Source: Syntrophaceae bacterium UBA2188 (GTDB lineage Bacteria > Desulfobacterota > BSN033 > UBA1163). From it: DNA of 64,000 nucleotides. The position numbers and the translations under genes were made by a program. Below the pieces are notes generated by a model. It had not been told where the DNA came from and searched no databases. It saw only the letters and a list, made by a program, of their open reading frames with translations. This document shows, one piece after another, positions 25,277-32,863 of the stretch; positions within the stretch are counted from its first letter, which is position 1, and each line of letters opens with the position of its first letter. The stretch lies in the NCBI GenBank assembly GCA_002327985.1, contig DCVM01000029.1:1-64000 (forward strand). Direction: 5' to 3'.

Positions 25277-26983
25277 GTGTCTTCCAAAGAAGATTTAAAG
25301 GCGATCCTAACAAGGATTGATGATAGGAGCTATAAAGCTTATAAAGAGATTGAAGGAAGTTTTAACTTCGGGACCTTTACTCTCCATATTGATCATGTCC
25401 AGGGAGATCCCTTTGCTGCTCCTTCACGTTTAAGGGTTACGGTCCTTCTTTCTAAGACTGGATTTCCACCTTCTCTCTACGAGAAACGAATTAGGCGAAT
25501 TGCTTTTCAAGATTTTATTGCCCGGCGATTCGAGGCGGTTCAATCAAAGACGGCCAAAGGTCACCGGGGAACGGGAAAGAGCGGTCTCATCAGCATTGAT
25601 GGTGGAAAACAGGAGATTCTGGAACGGAGCGCAGTGTGGATGGATGCTCATGGGATTGAGGTTCGATTCACCGTGGGCCTTCCCGCGGATGGAAGAAGAA
25701 TTTTAGGAAGGCAGGCCGCAGCCATTTTCTTTCAGGAGATTCCACAAATCGTCGAATCATCACTTTCCTATTCTTACTATGACCCACCCGAGGTGAAGAA
25801 GCATGTGGAGGTCGCTGAAGACCAGGAGGCAATCCGCGGACAATTAGAGGAGAAAGGGTGCGTGGCTTTTATTGCCGATATGTCCATTCTTCCGAGAAGA
25901 AGTGGAGTGGATGATCGACCCCTCACCCAGAATGCTGTTTCTTTCTATTCTCCACCTGAGATGGCAGTAGAAATGATTGTCCCAAATCGAGGCCGGATCA
26001 AGGGGATGGGAATTCCCAAGGGGGTCTCCTTAATTGTGGGGGGCGGGTTTCATGGAAAGACCACGCTTCTTAATGCCATTGAACGGGGGATCTATCCACA
26101 TCTTCCCGGGGATGGGAGGGAGTATGTGGTCACCCTCGATTCTGCTGTCAAGATTCGCGCTGAGGATGGCAGAAACATTGAGAAGGTGGATATCAGCCCT
26201 TTCATCAATCACCTTCCACAGGGGAAGGATACGGTGAGGTTTTCAACGGAGAATGCCAGTGGGTCGACCTCCCAGGCCGCCAACATCATCGAAGCGCTGG
26301 AGATGGGCTCAAAGCTCCTCCTGATCGATGAGGATACCTCGGCAACGAATTTTATGGTAAGGGACGAACGGATGCAAGATTTGGTGACGAAGGATAAGGA
26401 GCCGATCACCCCTTTTGTAGATAAGGTTAGGAAACTGTACAATAATCTGGGGGTTTCCACCATTCTGGTGATGGGAGGTTCTGGAGATTATTTTGATGTG
26501 GCGGATACGGTTATCATGATGGATAGCTACCAAGCTCGCTGTGTGACGTCCAGGGCGAAGGAGATTGCTTTAAAACATATCAGCAAACGAGTGGATGAGG
26601 GGGGGGAACGGTTTGGAAGGATCACTGAAAGAAAACCCCTCGTCCAGAGTTTCGATGCAAGCCGTGGACGGAGAGAGGTGAAGATCGATGCCAAGGGGAC
26701 GAGGACGATCCTTTTTGGATCGACAGCCATTGACCTTTCCTACTTAGAGCAGTTGGTTGATCCCAGTCAAACTCGGGCCATTGGCTTGATGATCCATTAC
26801 TACAGTGAGACCTATTTGGAAAACGGAGTGTCTTTACGGGAAGGCTTAACCCAGGTGATGAAGGATGTTCAAGAGAAGGGATTTGATATCCTTCTCCCAT
26901 ACAAAGTTGGAAATCTTGCTATGCCTCGCATCGATGAGTTAGCCGGTGCAATCAATAGGATGAGAACGTTGAAGATAAGATGA
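25277..26983 (+). CDS. ABC-class ATPase domain protein (predicted, MRB1590-like)
   Basis: This 568-residue soluble protein matches the 'predicted ATPase of the ABC class' family (PF09818 type). The P-loop is VGGGFHGKTTLLNAIERGIY (about residue 255). LLIDEDTSATNFM is the Walker B region, and NASGSTSQAANIIEAL lies where the ABC signature should be. No membrane helices are seen, so it is not a transporter. GTG at 25277 follows AGGAGA six bases upstream. Its biological role in bacteria is unknown to me; RNA-related functions are proposed for the eukaryotic relative. Confidence 0.85.
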   Translation: MSSKEDLKAILTRIDDRSYKAYKEIEGSFNFGTFTLHIDHVQGDPFAAPSRLRVTVLLSKTGFPPSLYEKRIRRIAFQDFIARRFEAVQSKTAKGHRGTGKSGLISIDGGKQEILERSAVWMDAHGIEVRFTVGLPADGRRILGRQAAAIFFQEIPQIVESSLSYSYYDPPEVKKHVEVAEDQEAIRGQLEEKGCVAFIADMSILPRRSGVDDRPLTQNAVSFYSPPEMAVEMIVPNRGRIKGMGIPKGVSLIVGGGFHGKTTLLNAIERGIYPHLPGDGREYVVTLDSAVKIRAEDGRNIEKVDISPFINHLPQGKDTVRFSTENASGSTSQAANIIEALEMGSKLLLIDEDTSATNFMVRDERMQDLVTKDKEPITPFVDKVRKLYNNLGVSTILVMGGSGDYFDVADTVIMMDSYQARCVTSRAKEIALKHISKRVDEGGERFGRITERKPLVQSFDASRGRREVKIDAKGTRTILFGSTAIDLSYLEQLVDPSQTRAIGLMIHYYSETYLENGVSLREGLTQVMKDVQEKGFDILLPYKVGNLAMPRIDELAGAINRMRTLKIR

Positions 26984-27002
26984 AATAAAAATGGAGGATC
27001 TT

Positions 27003-27926
27003 ATGCAGACTCATGTGGTATCTACAACAGAGTTTAAGGGTTTAAAATTGAAGGGAAGGGGAAAGGTAAGGGATATTTACGATCTCGGCGATCAACTGAT
27101 CATCGTCGCGACCGATCGGATGTCCGCCTTTGATGTGGTCATGCCGAACCCCATTCCGGATAAAGGAAGGATCCTGACGCAACTTTCCAAATTCTGGTTT
27201 GATCTGACCAGGGAAATTGTTCCCAATCATGTCATTTCAACAAAAGTGGAAGATTATCCTAAAGAGTGTGAACCTTATCTGGAAATGTTGAGAGATCGCT
27301 CCATGCTGGTGATGAAGACAGAAGTCCTTCCCGTCGAGTGTGTGGTCAGAGGTTACCTTTCCGGTTCGGGGTGGGAAGAATATATAAGGACAGGAGAGGT
27401 CTGTGGTATTCGGCTTCCAAAGGGTCTTGTGGAATCTTCAAAGTTAGACGAGCCGATCTTTACCCCTGCCACCAAGGCAGAGGTGGGGCTCCACGACGAA
27501 AATATTAACTTCGAAAAAGTGGAAAAGATAGTAGGCAAAGAATTGGCAAAAAGGCTGAAAACACTTTCATTAATGATTTATAAAAAGTCCCAAGACATTG
27601 CTGAAAGGAAAGGGATTATCATCGCCGATACGAAGATGGAATTCGGGATCAAAGACAAAAACCTTATTTTGATCGATGAGCTTCTCACCCCGGACTCTTC
27701 TCGTTTTTGGCCCAAAGATGAGTATCAACCCGGTGGTTCCCAAAAGAGTTTTGATAAACAGTTCCTCAGAGATTACCTCCTATCTATCCACTGGGATAAG
27801 AATCCGCCAGCTCCCAATCTGCCAGAAGAAATTATCCAAAAGACCCGAGAAAAATATATCGAGGCTTACGAGAGGCTGGTAGGGCAATCCCTTACCCCCG
27901 CCCTCTCTACTGGTGGGAGAGGATAG
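27003..27926 (+). CDS. purC: Phosphoribosylaminoimidazole-succinocarboxamide synthase
   Basis: SAICAR synthase acts in purine synthesis. GKVRDIYDLGD at the N terminus, TDRMSAFDVVMP and ECVVRGYLSGSGWEEY are family signatures. DTKMEFGIKD and LIDELLTPDSSRFW are further motifs. The roughly 300-residue length fits the longer form. ATG at 27003 has GGAGG five bases upstream; 26991 is an alternative. The final residues LTPALSTGGRG are encoded by a palindromic repeat and are not part of the family. Confidence 0.95.
   Translation: MQTHVVSTTEFKGLKLKGRGKVRDIYDLGDQLIIVATDRMSAFDVVMPNPIPDKGRILTQLSKFWFDLTREIVPNHVISTKVEDYPKECEPYLEMLRDRSMLVMKTEVLPVECVVRGYLSGSGWEEYIRTGEVCGIRLPKGLVESSKLDEPIFTPATKAEVGLHDENINFEKVEKIVGKELAKRLKTLSLMIYKKSQDIAERKGIIIADTKMEFGIKDKNLILIDELLTPDSSRFWPKDEYQPGGSQKSFDKQFLRDYLLSIHWDKNPPAPNLPEEIIQKTREKYIEAYERLVGQSLTPALSTGGRG
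27902..27922. repeat. Short REP-like palindrome CCTCTC/GAGAGG at the purC end
   Basis: CCTCTC at 27902-27907 and GAGAGG at 27917-27922 are perfect complements around a 9-base loop. The repeat is translated as the last residues of purC and contains none of the conserved protein. It belongs with the palindromes at 296 and 61747. Confidence 0.6.
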
Positions 27927-27951
27927 AGGTGAGGAGAAACATAAGGTTCTG

Positions 27952-28956
27952 ATGTCCCTATCTCAAGAAATTCTTAAAGATAAATTTAGGGGCGCTATTC
28001 TCGGGGGTTTTCTGGGAGATGCCTTTGGATCGGGCTTCGAAGGGATGCATCCTGATAGAGTGATGTTTCACCTAAGCAATCTTGATTCACCTTCGGCTCA
28101 TCACTTCGTGTCAAAAAAATATCACAGAACTTACACCGATGATACGGACATGACACTGGCGCTGGCCGAATCCATCGTTCAAACCGGTCGGATCGATCCG
28201 GAACAGATTGCGAAACAGTTCAGCCTCACTTGCGATCTGACCCGTGGGTATGCTAGTGGGACAATTAAAGCTGTCCTGGCGCTCAGGGCCGGCATGAAAT
28301 GGTATGAAGTGGCACGAATCGTTTTTGAAAATGGGTCATTTGGAAATGGAGCGGCCATGAGGGTCTCTCCGGTAGGGCTCCTCTATCATCACGACCTAAA
28401 TCGTCTCCAAGAGGCAGCCATCCAACAGGCAAGTATCACTCACGTCCATCCAATAGGTCAATGGGGGGCAGTGATGCAGGCCTTCTCTGTAGGATTGGCA
28501 GTAACACAGAGACCGAAGGAGCCATTTAAAAAAGAGACAATGGTGACCAACCTGAGGGAAATTCTTTGGGGTGGACCGATCGAATATATGAAGGCCTTAA
28601 ATAGGATTGAAGAAATGGTGACTCACGACAAAAAACTTGTAGCCCGGGAAGTTGTGAGTTTCCTCGGGAATGGTGTGGAAGCCCACTTCTCTGTCCCCAG
28701 CGCCTGCTATATTGCAATCACTTATAGTCCTGATTTCTGTGATGCCATACGGGCAGCCATTTCTCTCGGAGGGGATACCGATACGATTGCGGGGATGGTG
28801 GGGGCCATCGTGGGTGCCCATATTGGAGAAAAAGGACTTCCGATGGAATGGATAGAACAATTGGAAGATGGACCTCGTGGCTGCTCTTTTGCGATCAATT
28901 TAGCGGATAGGCTTTTTGAAACCTGGTGTAAAATTCATCCATCCTCTACAGGATGA
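27952..28956 (+). CDS. ADP-ribosylglycohydrolase family protein (DraG-like)
   Basis: This 334-residue member of the family removes ADP-ribose from proteins or related substrates with a binuclear Mg centre. LGGFLGDAFGSGFEG, YTDDTDMTLALAESI and GGDTDTIAGMVGAIVGA are the three metal-binding signatures. ATG at 27952 gives the expected N-terminus; the frame opens earlier inside purC. No DraT-like transferase is seen nearby, so the substrate is unknown. Confidence 0.88.
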   Translation: MSLSQEILKDKFRGAILGGFLGDAFGSGFEGMHPDRVMFHLSNLDSPSAHHFVSKKYHRTYTDDTDMTLALAESIVQTGRIDPEQIAKQFSLTCDLTRGYASGTIKAVLALRAGMKWYEVARIVFENGSFGNGAAMRVSPVGLLYHHDLNRLQEAAIQQASITHVHPIGQWGAVMQAFSVGLAVTQRPKEPFKKETMVTNLREILWGGPIEYMKALNRIEEMVTHDKKLVAREVVSFLGNGVEAHFSVPSACYIAITYSPDFCDAIRAAISLGGDTDTIAGMVGAIVGAHIGEKGLPMEWIEQLEDGPRGCSFAINLADRLFETWCKIHPSSTG

Positions 28957-29054
28957 ATTGATTGCTACCGAAAGATGGTAAGTTTATAACAAATGGCATT
29001 GGATTTGCTGCAATTCATTATAAGGGGCCGTTCTGCTTTTGCAGTGCTCATCCC

Positions 29055-29336
29055 TTAACCCCCCTTTTGGTTATTTTTTGCATGAGTAAGGTTTTGTGAT
29101 AGGGATGGATGGACCTGATTCGTCGCTTGATAGAGGGGGTATCTTAACACTTCCTTCTTTTCAAAGGTGACGAGGTTGGTTGTTTCAAAAGTTGAAACCC
29201 GTGATAAGTCAAAGTGAAGCTCAACCCAGAGATAAGTGACCGCATCATTCACATCGTCACTCCTAATAATAAAGTCATGTACATTTCCCCGCCCAAATCG
29301 AATGAGACCGGACATAAGTTCTTCATATCCCATCAT
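29055..29336 (-). CDS. Small protein of unknown function downstream of a c-di-GMP riboswitch
   Basis: This 93-residue ORF starts at paired ATGs (29336, 29333), with an AGGGAG ribosome site about 8 bases upstream. It reads MMGYEELMSGLIRFGRGN at the start and is mixed alpha/beta in character. No signal peptide or known domain is recognised. Its main interest is control: a sigma-54-type promoter, a c-di-GMP-I aptamer and a terminator precede it on the same strand. The frame opens further upstream, but without a start supported by a ribosome site. Confidence 0.45.
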   Translation of the reverse strand: MMGYEELMSGLIRFGRGNVHDFIIRSDDVNDAVTYLWVELHFDLSRVSTFETTNLVTFEKKEVLRYPLYQATNQVHPSLSQNLTHAKNNQKGG

Positions 29337-29499
29337 GATAACTCTCCCTTCCAAATAGAGTGGTAAAGGTCTTTTCCATCCAGATACAGATCCATCTTGC
29401 CCTCTTTTTTCCGATGACTTTCCTGAGGTGGTACTGAAAGCCAATGATCTTATTGATGAGGTAATTTCTCATTATTATTAAGGGATGGCTCCTAAAAAT

Positions 29500-29531
29500 G
29501 AAAAGCCCGTGTTAACATTGACCACGGGCGC
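29500..29531 (-). terminator. Expression-platform terminator of the first c-di-GMP-I riboswitch
   Basis: Read on the minus strand, GCCCGTG and CACGGGC pair around an 11-base loop and are followed by TTTTCATTTTT. It lies just 3' of the aptamer. Binding of c-di-GMP could therefore decide read-through to the gene at 29055. Confidence 0.7.
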
Positions 29532-29546
29532 AAAAACTTCTTCTGC

Positions 29547-29622
29547 TTCGGCAACCCGGCCATCCCAATAGGACCCGTGGCTTTCCGTCCCACGATCGCT
29601 CGTGGTTTGGCTTTATCGGTGA
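29547..29622 (-). promoter_or_regulatory. c-di-GMP-I (GEMM) riboswitch aptamer, copy 1
   Basis: On the minus strand the GEMM-I landmarks appear in order. AAAGCCAAACC is followed by a perfect CCACGA/TCGTGG stem capped by the GNRA loop GCGA. Then come GGGACGGAAAGCCACGGG (the conserved core and tetraloop receptor region) and GGCCGGGTTGCCGAAG. A terminator follows. c-di-GMP-I riboswitches are frequent in Desulfobacterota-type genomes. Confidence 0.88.
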
Positions 29623-29655
29623 ATCTGACCTATTTAATTGTTTGATTATGATATG

Positions 29656-29671
29656 AGCAATTTCAGTGCCA
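29656..29671 (-). promoter_or_regulatory. Sigma-54 promoter upstream of c-di-GMP riboswitch copy 1
   Basis: On the minus strand TGGCAC, TGAAA, TTGCT matches TGGCAC-N5-TTGCW exactly. It lies 34 bases upstream of the aptamer, so the transcript would start about 20 bases before it. Expression would need both an enhancer-binding activator and c-di-GMP. Confidence 0.7.
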
Positions 29672-29866
29672 AAAGGGATAAGATGCTTAAACCCATTGAT
29701 TTTTAAAGATTTATTTAAAAATTGAAATTTTAAAAAAAAGGGAGTTGTGACCTTTTTTGTCTCGAAGAATAAATATTTATTGAATCATCTTGGAAGGTTG
29801 GGTTTTAAGGAGAACATTTAAAAACATATTGCATTTCCCCTTTATTAAAAATCAAAGCGTCCCCCG

Positions 29867-30478
29867 CTACTTTTTAGGTTTTTTGAATCTTTTTTGTTTT
29901 TCCCAAACGCGCCTTTGAGCTTCCCCAGCATTTTCATATTTCCCAGGAGCGTTTTCAACATTTTCTTCGGCAACATTTGGTGTTGCCGCGAGTAAAAGAC
30001 TAACTTTAATGCTGCGTGCGTGATTATCGCCACCCTCTTTTATATATTCGACCGTAACGGGCCTCCCATTTTTTAAATCACTAAAAGATGCCTTCTGTGC
30101 ATAATCCGTTTTAATGCTTGTATCCTCTGAGACGAGAAAAACCATATCCTTCGCTTCGCCCGTAACGAAAATCATCCCTGCACCAACTGTACTAATCCTT
30201 CCACTAAACAATAAGGGCGTACCCTGGTCAACTGGGCTGGGAAGAGGATTTTCAGTCGTCTTGCTTTCTATTTTTTTCTCTTCAATGATAGGCTTTGATT
30301 CTTCCAGGAGAGGCCTCCGTTCTACCTGTGGTCCATATTTTTCTGGAATCCTTGAATGGTCATCCGTGAAATGAACAGTTCCTTTCTCATCAACCCATTT
30401 ATAAACCTCCGGATGGGCTAAAAAAGGCGTTATTAAGAAACCCAAAGTTAATATAGCTATTAAAACTGTTTTTCGCAT
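29867..30478 (-). CDS. Exported DUF4124-type protein under c-di-GMP riboswitch control
   Basis: This 203-residue protein has a signal peptide (about residues 1-22, TVLIAILTLGFLITPFLA). A DUF4124-type motif, EVYKWVDEKGTVHFTDD, follows. The middle (LFSGRISTVGAGMIFVTG to GRPVTVEYIKEGG) resembles a small beta-barrel domain, and the C-terminus is basic. ATG at 30478 has GAGGGA about six bases upstream; ATG at 30502 has no such site. It is the first gene after riboswitch copy 2. A cell-envelope role is inferred only from export. Confidence 0.75.
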   Translation of the reverse strand: MRKTVLIAILTLGFLITPFLAHPEVYKWVDEKGTVHFTDDHSRIPEKYGPQVERRPLLEESKPIIEEKKIESKTTENPLPSPVDQGTPLLFSGRISTVGAGMIFVTGEAKDMVFLVSEDTSIKTDYAQKASFSDLKNGRPVTVEYIKEGGDNHARSIKVSLLLAATPNVAEENVENAPGKYENAGEAQRRVWEKQKRFKKPKK

Positions 30479-30585
30479 AGTCTTCCCTCGCTTTTCCTTC
30501 ATTTAAGGAATATTTGCCCGTACAGAAAGCCCCAATGCTTCCCACGTTAGAAGGGAGAAGACTTTCTAACGGGGTTTACAAAAAC

Positions 30586-30619
30586 AAAAAAACCGAACTA
30601 CCAGAGGTTCATCCTTCGG
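30586..30619 (-). terminator. Terminator overlapping the 3' strand of riboswitch copy 2
   Basis: On the minus strand CCGAA and TTCGG pair around an inner GAAC/GTTC stem, then seven or more T residues follow. The CCGAA belongs to the closing helix of the aptamer, so ligand binding and terminator formation should exclude each other. This predicts an ON switch. Confidence 0.6.
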
Positions 30620-30691
30620 CAGCTCGGCCATCTTTTTTAAAGACCCGCCGCTTTCCGTCCCACCCTTACGAATGGTTTGGCTTTATCGGGT
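30613..30691 (-). promoter_or_regulatory. c-di-GMP-I (GEMM) riboswitch aptamer, copy 2
   Basis: On the minus strand GATAAAGCCAAACC leads into a CCATTC/GGGTGG stem with a GTAA (GNRA) loop. GGGACGGAAAGC and the 3' side GGCCGAGCTGCCGAAGG follow. The layout matches the Vc2-type aptamer and copy 1. It precedes the exported protein at 29867-30478. Confidence 0.88.
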
Positions 30692-30713
30692 CACTTACTT
30701 TTATTTGAGACAT

Positions 30714-30741
30714 ATCATAAAATGTAGGATAAGTCAATCAA
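30714..30741 (-). promoter_or_regulatory. Sigma-70 promoter for riboswitch copy 2
   Basis: On the minus strand TTGATT, 16 bases, TATGAT. It lies about 23 bases upstream of the aptamer, a fitting distance for a leader transcript. Confidence 0.5.
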
Positions 30742-30817
30742 TAAAATATCTTGTGAAAATTATCTTTTTTATAAAAAGCTTTGTAGGTCCATGGATGGGA
30801 GATAAGAATTCAGGAAG

Positions 30818-31327
30818 CTAACCGCCCCAGGGCATATTGGAATAGGTCTCAGAAAATTTGTCACGGAACTCACGGAAAAACCGTTCGTGCTTTTTTTCCC
30901 AGGCGGAAAGCATTTGAAGCGCTTCCTTAGGTTTTCCTTCCGCCCGTTTTGAAGCCTTTTCGTAAAACTCGCTCAGATCCTTTTCGATCAACCAGGCGGT
31001 ATTAAAAATCGTTACCTCGGGGACCATTGAGCCCTCCAGACATTGTTGAAGAAATTCTGATTTAGCCCGTTCATCGAAATAATGGGTAGGCTCCAAGGTC
31101 CCACTTTTTCCGGTGGAGAGTTCAATGGGATTCCCCATTTTCAGACCCTTTAGAATTTCTTGGATAAAAAGAATGTGGTGTTCTTCTTCTTGAATCAATC
31201 GTTTGAAGGCGCTGATGGCTGCTCCCACTCCCATTCTCTGGAGTGAGTTTTGGAAGAATGCTTTTCCGGTCTCCTCCTGCTGGAGGGCATATTCAAAGAT
31301 TTTAATTAAATTCTCATTGGGTGACAT
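30818..31327 (-). CDS. Ferritin-like / rubrerythrin-type diiron protein
   Basis: This 169-residue four-helix protein carries two ExxH-type iron motifs: QEEEHHILFIQEIL (about residue 45) and EKKHERFF near the C terminus. Single glutamates in QQEETGKAFF and LIEKDLSEFYEKA complete the diiron site. No rubredoxin domain is present. ATG at 31327 has an excellent AGGAGGT site; the ATG at 31345 is less likely. Oxygen or peroxide defence, or iron handling, is the usual role. Confidence 0.8.
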   Translation of the reverse strand: MSPNENLIKIFEYALQQEETGKAFFQNSLQRMGVGAAISAFKRLIQEEEHHILFIQEILKGLKMGNPIELSTGKSGTLEPTHYFDERAKSEFLQQCLEGSMVPEVTIFNTAWLIEKDLSEFYEKASKRAEGKPKEALQMLSAWEKKHERFFREFRDKFSETYSNMPWGG

Positions 31328-31436
31328 GGTAACCTCCTGGTTCATTCAACAACTCTATTTTAGTTTAATTCTTACCTCATTAAAAATCAATCAATGATCC
31401 CATATTTTTTTACTGGAAAACAAAGAAAAGTACAGG

Positions 31437-31466
31437 TTGACAGAAAAGGGAAAGACGGAGTATGAT
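31437..31466 (+). promoter_or_regulatory. Sigma-70 promoter for the PAC2-family gene
   Basis: TTGACA, 18 bases, TATGAT, ending 13 bases upstream of the start codon. Both boxes are near consensus. Confidence 0.5.
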
Positions 31467-31479
31467 TTTTTAGGAGCAC

Positions 31480-32373
31480 ATGATGGAAGAATTGGTTTAT
31501 CTTGAGAGGCCTCACCTCACCAAACCGTACCTGATCATCGGGTTCGAAGGATGGCCCAATGCTGCGGAGGTTTCCTCTTTCACCCTTCAGCATTTAATCG
31601 AACGTTTGGGGGCGAAAAAATTCGCCTCGATTCCGACAGAGTCATTTTATCAAATCTCTTCCTTGCGGCCGATGGCCGTCATTAAGGAAGGGAGATGCTT
31701 AGAGTTAAAGTCCCCGGGCAATCATTTTTACTATGTCAAAAACCCTTTTTTCGACCCCCTGATCCTTTTTTACGGAGTCGAACCTCATCTTCGATGGAAT
31801 GTCTTTACAGACCTTATTCTGGATTTGGCTGAAAGATTCAATACGAGGCAAATCTTTACGATCGGAGGCACTTATGATTACATTCCTCACACTTACCCTC
31901 CAATGGTCAGCGCCCTATTCAATCAAGAGGGATTGAGGGAAAAAGTAATCCAGGCCGGTTTGAGATTGACCGAATACACTGGGCCCATCAGTATCCACAC
32001 CTTTATTTTAGAGGAAGCAAAAAAGAGAGGGATGGAGGCGGTAAGCCTCTGGGGCCATGCTCCTCAATATCTCCAGACCAGAAATATTAAGGTGGCCTGC
32101 TCCGTTTTGAAAAAACTGATGGATTGGACTCACATCGAGTTAGACCTTTCCGAGCTTGAAAATGCCAGTGATTATTTTGAGGAGCAGGTTAATCATCTGG
32201 TTGAACAGGACCCGAAACTCCAGGAGATCATCAGCAAATTGGAAGAAGCTTACAAGCGAGCTGAAAAGATTCCCCCACCGTTAGGAAAAGAGGAAGAGTT
32301 GAAGGACGACAAGGTGGTCTACATTCAGGCCTTTCTAAAGAAGTTGGAGGACGAAGAGAAGAAAGAAGGGTGA
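31480..32373 (+). CDS. PAC2 family protein (proteasome-assembly-chaperone-like)
   Basis: The 297-residue protein matches the PAC2 family, known from archaea, eukaryotes and some bacteria. YLIIGFEGWPNAAEVSSFTL at the N terminus and FTIGGTYDYIPHTYPPMVSA in the middle are typical. The C-terminal 80 residues are charged and helical. Two start codons are adjacent (31480, 31483). AGGAG is better spaced for the second. No proteasome or HslV gene is in the window, so the bacterial role is open. Confidence 0.83.
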   Translation: MMEELVYLERPHLTKPYLIIGFEGWPNAAEVSSFTLQHLIERLGAKKFASIPTESFYQISSLRPMAVIKEGRCLELKSPGNHFYYVKNPFFDPLILFYGVEPHLRWNVFTDLILDLAERFNTRQIFTIGGTYDYIPHTYPPMVSALFNQEGLREKVIQAGLRLTEYTGPISIHTFILEEAKKRGMEAVSLWGHAPQYLQTRNIKVACSVLKKLMDWTHIELDLSELENASDYFEEQVNHLVEQDPKLQEIISKLEEAYKRAEKIPPPLGKEEELKDDKVVYIQAFLKKLEDEEKKEG

Positions 32374-32389
32374 AATTGGGAAGAGAAAT

Positions 32390-32572
32390 CTACAAACGTA
32401 CCTTAATAAAATAAATATCTTTGGCATCCGAATGATCGCCTATGACCTTCCATCCCCAATTTAATACTGATTCTTTTGTTTTCCTTTTTGGATTTTTCCT
32501 TCTTTCTGGGAGTATTCCAATCAAGTGTTCTTTCCCTTTTTCATCACGCCAATAACATTCATAGGCTATCAT
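32390..32572 (-). CDS. Small conserved hypothetical protein
   Basis: This 60-residue ORF reads as a compact protein: YECYWRDEKGKEHLIGILPE followed by RRKNPKRKTKESVLNWGWKV. The pattern of hydrophobic and charged residues is protein-like, and I recall similar short proteins in related genomes, without a function. It is convergent with the PAC2 gene. Confidence 0.5.
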   Translation of the reverse strand: MIAYECYWRDEKGKEHLIGILPERRKNPKRKTKESVLNWGWKVIGDHSDAKDIYFIKVRL

Positions 32573-32863
32573 ATTCGGAATCCATCCCTCAAGGATTACT
32601 TTTGAAGGGATAAATCAAGCATAATTGATGCCAAATGTGATAAAATGCTGTAAATATATGATAACTTATAGTATTTCCCATTTTCGTAATATTTTATAAA
32701 AATCTGAAAAGGGAAATGTTTTTCACAAAAGTCTTAAAATATTTCCCACATGTGGAAAAACTTTTCCCACTCTTTTTTATTGATTTCGATGTGGACGATC
32801 GCCTTTAAGATGGGCGCATTAAGGAATGAGTGGCAAAAGGTGAGAGGGGGGTTAACATAAAAT
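32573..32863. other. AT-rich intergenic region with repeated TTTCCCA words
   Basis: An imperfect inverted repeat ATCCCTC...GAAGGGAT lies at about 32585-32610. Further on TTTCCCA/TTTTCCCAC words recur with a CCCACATGTGG palindrome near 32745. No gene, promoter or replication-origin signal is clear. It is the region downstream of the NrfD gene. Confidence 0.35.

Larger units (their letters stand above)
29337..29866. other. Intergenic region, 530 bases, regulatory
   Basis: On the minus strand this gap holds a sigma-54 promoter (29656), a c-di-GMP-I aptamer (29547-29622) and a terminator (29500-29531), all feeding the small gene at 29055. Between terminator and gene is a short minus-strand ORF of about 48 codons with no clear ribosome site, which I do not call. 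The 29680-29866 part is AT-rich with nothing else recognised. Confidence 0.5.
30503..30817. other. Intergenic region with riboswitch copy 2 and its promoter
   Basis: The 315-base gap holds, on the minus strand, a sigma-70 promoter (30714-30741), a c-di-GMP-I aptamer (30613-30691) and a terminator that uses the aptamer's last bases (30586-30619). Another stem, around 30545-30580, pairs CGTTAGAA with TTCTAACG but has no T tract. The rest is AT-rich. Confidence 0.6.

Noticed and set aside
29340..29490. 48-codon minus-strand ORF between terminator and small gene
   Set aside because: No clear ribosome site and no recognisable protein pattern.
30545..30580. Stem CGTTAGAA/TTCTAACG as the terminator of riboswitch copy 2
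   Set aside because: No T tract follows on the minus strand; the CCGAA/TTCGG stem with its T run fits better.
32640..32800. Possible DnaA boxes or replication origin
   Set aside because: The repeated TTTCCCA/TGTGGAAAA words do not match TTATCCACA, and no dnaA or related gene is near.
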